Of a stretch of DNA of 64,000 nt, positions 60,399 to 64,000 are shown one piece after another (positions within the stretch are counted from its first letter, which is position 1; each line of letters begins with the position of its first letter). Location: NCBI GenBank assembly GCA_002492725.1, contig DLAF01000069.1, forward strand, positions 44,909 through 108,908. Direction: 5' to 3'. The notes beneath the pieces were generated by a model, which ran no database searches, was not told where the DNA came from, and saw only the letters and a list, made by a program, of their open reading frames with translations. The DNA comes from Lachnospiraceae bacterium UBA7054 (GTDB lineage: Bacteria; Bacillota; Clostridia; Lachnospirales; Lachnospiraceae). The position numbers were made by a program, and so were the translations under genes.

Positions 60399-61391
60399 TC
60401 ACCTCCCTGCAGACGGCATCAGGTTAAGGGTGTTCGTCCGCTGATCATAGTGGTAAAATAGAGCATCCTGCGAGAGGGCATCCATCTGATCTTGCAGCTT
60501 TTTGTCATTATCCTCCATTTTCTGCCGGGACTCCTTCATACCTTCTTCTATCTGCTGTTTGGTCTCCTTCATATCTTTTTCCATCTGCTTATAGTTTTTT
60601 GAAAGTTTCTCCAGTTCTTGATCAAGGGCATTCATGTTTTGATTGATCGCCTTATTCAGTTGTTTTTCCACTGCGGACAGTTCTTTCCAAAGCTGTTCAT
60701 CTTCCTGCTCCAACGATGAAATCGACTGCCGCACGCTTGAAACTTCTGCGCGCGCCCGTTCCGCTTCCGAGCGCACCTCCTGCATCTGTGCCTGAAGGCG
60801 GGGGAGTTTTTCCTGATTCGTCGTCCGTACCGCTTCGCTTAAGTCCGTCAGCCTGCTTTCCATCTGCCTGATGCTTTCCGTTGCCTTTCTAACAGATGAC
60901 TGCAGCGTATTCAGCGTTTCTTTCTGTGTCGTATCGCTGTCGCTGTATTTTTCAGCCACTTTTTCCAATTCTTTTTCTACGGTATTCATTGTGCTTTCCA
61001 GGTCCCGTATTTTTTCTTCGAGGGCCTTTGTGTCACTCAAATATTCCTGTCGCAATGTCTCTTCGTTGTTTTGAGACAGGTATTCCTTTAACGTCTCCTC
61101 ATAGGTTGCGGCAACAAGACCCTGCGCCTCTTTCTGTGTGCTCTCGAAATCCTGTCCGCTTTCCTGCAAAGCTGCAAGTGAATCACTCTTTTGCAGCATT
61201 TCTGCCTTTTTGGCGGCTTCCGCTTCCTTTTTCCCGTGGATGGAATACCCCCACCATAAGAGCAGGAGCAGCGCCGCCACAACCAGCACAACGGCAGCAA
61301 TTACCGCCAGAGAAAGCCTGTCCTCCTGTCGTTCCGGATCATCCCTCCTCTCATTTAAATAATCTGACACTCTTGTCATAAATTCTCGCAT
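60399..61391 (-). CDS. Single-pass membrane protein with long coiled coil (operon gene C)
   Basis: 330 aa. A short charged cytoplasmic segment, one membrane helix (about 27-49) and about 250 residues of Gln/Glu/Lys-rich coiled coil outside, ending in FYHYDQRTNTLNLMPSAGR. It could be the membrane post for genes A and B. No catalytic motif; no family recognised. AAGGAGG lies before the ATG. First gene of the operon. Confidence 0.78.
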   Translation of the reverse strand: MREFMTRVSDYLNERRDDPERQEDRLSLAVIAAVVLVVAALLLLLWWGYSIHGKKEAEAAKKAEMLQKSDSLAALQESGQDFESTQKEAQGLVAATYEETLKEYLSQNNEETLRQEYLSDTKALEEKIRDLESTMNTVEKELEKVAEKYSDSDTTQKETLNTLQSSVRKATESIRQMESRLTDLSEAVRTTNQEKLPRLQAQMQEVRSEAERARAEVSSVRQSISSLEQEDEQLWKELSAVEKQLNKAINQNMNALDQELEKLSKNYKQMEKDMKETKQQIEEGMKESRQKMEDNDKKLQDQMDALSQDALFYHYDQRTNTLNLMPSAGR

Positions 61392-61490
61392 AAACAGCCT
61401 CCTTTTTTGTAAAATCTGTTGTCAAGGTTCTTTTGCAACATTTGGAATAATACGGCGATCCGCCATGGATCCGCATAGTGCGCGGAATAA

Positions 61491-61496
61491 AGTATA
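61491..61496 (-). promoter_or_regulatory. Weak candidate promoter of the three-gene operon
   Basis: Minus-strand TATACT about 100 bases before gene C, but no convincing -35 box. The rest of the 300-base gap up to the map gene holds only the terminator of map. Confidence 0.3.
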
Positions 61497-61585
61497 CTTT
61501 ATGATGGTTCCAAAGATTGTATGATTACGATACCAGAGAAATGGCTGCCGTGCAATATCGGAAAGGTGCACAATTTTCAGGAAAA

Positions 61586-61632
61586 GAAAAAGCCGGAGAG
61601 CATTTGGATTTCCGATGCACTCTGGCTTTTTT
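61586..61632 (-). terminator. Terminator of the methionine aminopeptidase gene
   Basis: Long, slightly imperfect stem (AAAAGCC..GGAGAG..CAT against ATGC..ACTCT..GGCTTTT) with T runs on both strands; acts on the minus strand after the map gene. Confidence 0.75.
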
Positions 61633-61691
61633 CGTTACAAACGAAATCGCGTTTACTATAATTTTTTCATTTTTCGGACGCTCGTGTAAAA

Positions 61692-62564
61692 CTAATATGT
61701 CAAAATCTCGTAACCGTCCTCTGTCACGGCCAGCGTGACTTCCCACTGCGCGGAGGGAAGGCCGTCATCGGTATAGACCGTCCAGCCGTCCTCGTCGTCA
61801 ATATAGATATTCGCCTTTCCCATATTGACCATGGGTTCAATGGTAAAGACCATCCCCGGCACCATCAGCATCTCTGTGCCTTTCCTCGTCACATAACTGA
61901 CAAAAGGTTCCTCGTGAAATTCCAGGCCGATGCCGTGGCCGCCGATCTCCCGCACAATGGAGTAGCCGTGCTGCATCGCGTAATCGTTGATGGCCTGTGC
62001 CATATCTCCCAGGAAATTCCAGGGCTTTACCTGTTCTAAGCCGACATCGATGCACTCCTTTGCCACCTGCACAAGCTTCCGCGTTTCCTCGGGAACATTG
62101 CCAAGCATGAACATCCGCGATGAATCGGAAAAGTAGCCGTTGTAAATGGTCGAAACATCCACATTCACAATATCGCCGTCCTTTAAGAAGCGATTCTCAT
62201 CGGGAATGCCATGACAGACCACCTCATTGATGGAAGTGCAGACGCTTTTCGGATACCCTTCGTAACCAAGCGGTGCGGCAATTCCTCCCATCTCCTTTGT
62301 CATTTCGCGCACGATTTTGTCGATTTCTTCCGTGCTCATACCGATACAGATCCTTTTTTCGATTTCATCCAAAATCGCAATATTTAGTTTGCTGCTCTCG
62401 CGAATCCCCTGAATCTGCTCCGGTGTTTTTATGATATCGTGTCTCGGAACGATACAGCCTTTCAGCTCGTAACTTTCAATCTTTTCGTCCATTGCCATAT
62501 GGCAGGCCTTATATTTTCTTCCGCTGCCGCACCAGCAAAGATCATTTCTACCCAATTTTTTCAT
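61692..62564 (-). CDS. map: Methionine aminopeptidase type I with N-terminal SEC-C zinc motif
   Basis: 290 aa. Removes the starting Met from new proteins. An N-terminal SEC-C motif (NDLCWCGSGRKYKACH, residues 7-22) binds zinc and may help ribosome or partner contact. The catalytic domain has metal ligands in VNVDVSTIYNGYFSDSSR, GGHGIGLEFHEEP and TIEPMVNMG. This is the usual longer form in Clostridia. Own promoter; the ATG lacks a strong Shine-Dalgarno, with GGAGATG in the neighbourhood. Confidence 0.95.
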   Translation of the reverse strand: MKKLGRNDLCWCGSGRKYKACHMAMDEKIESYELKGCIVPRHDIIKTPEQIQGIRESSKLNIAILDEIEKRICIGMSTEEIDKIVREMTKEMGGIAAPLGYEGYPKSVCTSINEVVCHGIPDENRFLKDGDIVNVDVSTIYNGYFSDSSRMFMLGNVPEETRKLVQVAKECIDVGLEQVKPWNFLGDMAQAINDYAMQHGYSIVREIGGHGIGLEFHEEPFVSYVTRKGTEMLMVPGMVFTIEPMVNMGKANIYIDDEDGWTVYTDDGLPSAQWEVTLAVTEDGYEILTY

Positions 62565-62632
62565 GTTGTGTCATCTCCATATGGCATCTATCGCAGTGCT
62601 TGCTCGCAAAACCTACGATTGCCACCGCGTAC

Positions 62633-62660
62633 ATTATAGCACAATCTAAAAAAAAGTAAA
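62633..62660 (-). promoter_or_regulatory. Promoter of map
   Basis: Minus-strand TTTACT, 16-base spacer, perfect TATAAT with an upstream TGC. Confidence 0.65.
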
Positions 62661-62678
62661 TCTCTTGGAAAATGCGGA

Positions 62679-62707
62679 TTGCACTCTTAAAAAAGATAGG
62701 ATAGAAT
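62679..62707 (+). promoter_or_regulatory. Promoter of the MATE transporter gene
   Basis: TTGCAC, 17-base spacer, TAGAAT, about 40 bases before the ATG at 62747. Confidence 0.6.
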
Positions 62708-62746
62708 GGAATGATTGGCATATACAATACAGAAACGGAGAAAACC

Positions 62747-64000
62747 ATGGAAAAAACACAGAAAAGGCAATATCGATTCATCGGCGACAAAGCATTTTAC
62801 AAGATGGTGCTCCTCATCGCCGTCCCCATTATGATCCAGAACGGGATCACAAATTTTGTGGGACTTCTTGACAATATCATGATCGGGCAGATTGGCACGG
62901 AGCAGATGTCGGGTGTGGCAATCGTGAACCAACTTCTCTTTGTCTACAACCTTTGTCTGTTTGGCGCCGTATCCGGTGCCGGTATTTTTACTGCTCAGTA
63001 TTTCGGGCAAAAAAATCATGAAGGAATCCGTCAGACCGTCCGCTTTAAATTCTGGATCGTTTCTCTGATCACCCTTGTCACCGTGCTCCTGTTTTTGTTT
63101 GCAGGGGACAGTCTGATTGCTTTCTATTTGCAGGGAGACGGCACGGCCGAGAGTGCGGCAGACACGCTACGCTTTGGCAGACAATATCTGGCCATCATGC
63201 TGCCGGGACTGATTCCTTTTGCCCTCATGCAGGTTTATTCCAGCACACTGCGGGAATGCGGGCAAACCTTGCTTCCCATGAAAGCGGGAGTAACTGCCGT
63301 TTTTGTCAACCTGATATTAAACTACATATTAATATATGGGAAACTTGGTATGCCGGTACTCGGTGTGCAGGGTGCAGCCATTGCCACGGTTGCATCTCGT
63401 GTCGTTGAGGCCTCCATTGTATTAATCCATACGCACAGGCATCGGGAAGAAAATCCTTTCGTGAAAGGACTTTATACCACTTTGAAAGTACCGATGAACC
63501 TTACGGCAAAGATCATCATAAAGGGGACGCCTCTTCTTTTAAACGAGACCCTGTGGGGTGCAGGCATGGCCATGCTGACACAGTGCTATTCCGTGCGGGG
63601 GCTCAATGTAATTGCCGCACTCAACATTTCCAACACGATCAATAATGTGTTCAACATCGTCTTTATTGCGCTTGGCGAGTCGGTGGCTATCATCGTAGGA
63701 CAGCTTCTGGGTGCAGGCAAGATGGATGAAGCGAGGGATACGGATAATAAGATGATTGCTTTTTCCATTTTCAGCTGTACCCTGGTGGCTCTGGTGATGC
63801 TCGTGCTGGCGCGGTTTTTCCCGCTCCTTTACAATACGGATGGAGAAGTGCGCAGCCTTGCGGCCCGCTTCATCGTAGTCACGGCCATCTTTATGCCTCA
63901 GAATGCCTTTCTCCATGCCTCCTATTTTACGCTGCGCTCAGGCGGAAAGACCGTTATTACCTTTCTCTTTGACAGCGTTTTCATCTGGTGCGTCAGCGTG
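62747..64000 (+). CDS. MATE family efflux transporter, 5' part
   Basis: 418 codons to the window edge, with no stop, so the C terminus is outside. It starts MEKTQKRQYRFIGDKAFYKMVLLIAVPIMIQ and has about ten hydrophobic helices. GLLDNIMIGQIGTEQMSGVA, AGIFTAQYFGQKN and ALGESVAIIVGQLLGAGKMDEA are typical for the MATE family, which exports drugs or metabolites using Na+ or H+. Substrate unknown. GGAG lies close before the ATG. The typical length is about 450 aa, so only about 30-40 residues are missing. Confidence 0.92.
   Translation, partial: MEKTQKRQYRFIGDKAFYKMVLLIAVPIMIQNGITNFVGLLDNIMIGQIGTEQMSGVAIVNQLLFVYNLCLFGAVSGAGIFTAQYFGQKNHEGIRQTVRFKFWIVSLITLVTVLLFLFAGDSLIAFYLQGDGTAESAADTLRFGRQYLAIMLPGLIPFALMQVYSSTLRECGQTLLPMKAGVTAVFVNLILNYILIYGKLGMPVLGVQGAAIATVASRVVEASIVLIHTHRHREENPFVKGLYTTLKVPMNLTAKIIIKGTPLLLNETLWGAGMAMLTQCYSVRGLNVIAALNISNTINNVFNIVFIALGESVAIIVGQLLGAGKMDEARDTDNKMIAFSIFSCTLVALVMLVLARFFPLLYNTDGEVRSLAARFIVVTAIFMPQNAFLHASYFTLRSGGKTVITFLFDSVFIWCVSV

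Noticed and set aside
61517..61746. Short open frames on both strands between map and the secreted operon
   Set aside because: They run through the terminator of map and have no ribosome binding sites.

Overview
The window looks like a chromosomal segment of an anaerobic, low-to-mid GC Clostridia bacterium, most likely a member of the Lachnospiraceae. The reasons are the gene content (pyruvate formate-lyase fermentation, D-lactate dehydrogenase, CdaA/CdaR/GlmM, MecA, DUF951, DUF1858, SEC-C-tagged methionine aminopeptidase), strong AGGAGG ribosome binding sites, TTGACA/TATAAT promoters and many small conserved proteins. It is almost entirely core chromosome. I see no transposase, integrase, phage module, CRISPR array, rRNA or tRNA.

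Layout. 1-7.4 kb: the end of a PRPP synthetase gene, an MBOAT O-acyltransferase, a QueT transporter with a preQ1-type leader, a divergent SGNH-like membrane protein, and a large membrane-anchored protein with a degenerate C39-like tail. 7.4-16.8 kb: a chemoreceptor, then a complete F-type ATPase operon (atpZ-I-B-E-F-H-A-G-D-C) whose c subunit carries the sodium-binding signature. 16.9-24.2 kb: DUF402 protein, cell-wall hydrolases, RpiB, Sua5, a GH18 protein, a 700-base intergenic region with a candidate structured RNA, and MecA. 24.2-28.4 kb: DUF1858 protein and the pyruvate formate-lyase locus. 28.4-43.5 kb: DUF951, sirtuin, LeuA, HPr, the cdaA-cdaR-glmM operon, two unknown membrane proteins, YvyF, ComFC, RecD2, a rod-binding protein, two flagellar rod proteins and an MreB/Mbl protein. 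43.7-51.8 kb: a PF09818 ATPase, UvrA, UvrB and a surface protein. 51.8-58 kb: ManC, D-lactate dehydrogenase, a small helical repeat protein, a lipase-like hydrolase and MetG. 58-61.4 kb: an unknown three-gene secreted/membrane operon. 61.7 kb to the end: methionine aminopeptidase and the start of a MATE exporter.

Most interesting system. The pyruvate formate-lyase is encoded in pieces. The large chain (678 aa) has the Cys-Cys active site but stops before the glycyl-radical domain. That domain is a separate 80-aa gene with its own ribosome binding site; together they make 758 residues, about the length of a normal one-piece enzyme. Between them lies a 70-aa gene whose first half aligns without gaps to the start of the radical domain, but whose glycine loop is replaced by a short cysteine-containing tail. 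A further 62-aa unknown protein precedes the activating enzyme PflA. This suggests a modular glycyl-radical enzyme in which the radical-bearing piece can be exchanged, repaired or blocked.

How the genes fit together. The fermentative genes (split PFL, PflA, D-LDH), the predicted Na+-ATPase and HPr describe a sugar-fermenting, sodium-using anaerobe. The cdaA/cdaR/glmM set, Mbl, wall hydrolases, MBOAT/SGNH pair and the 58-61 kb operon concern the cell envelope. Flagellar rod genes, YvyF and the chemoreceptor point to motility.
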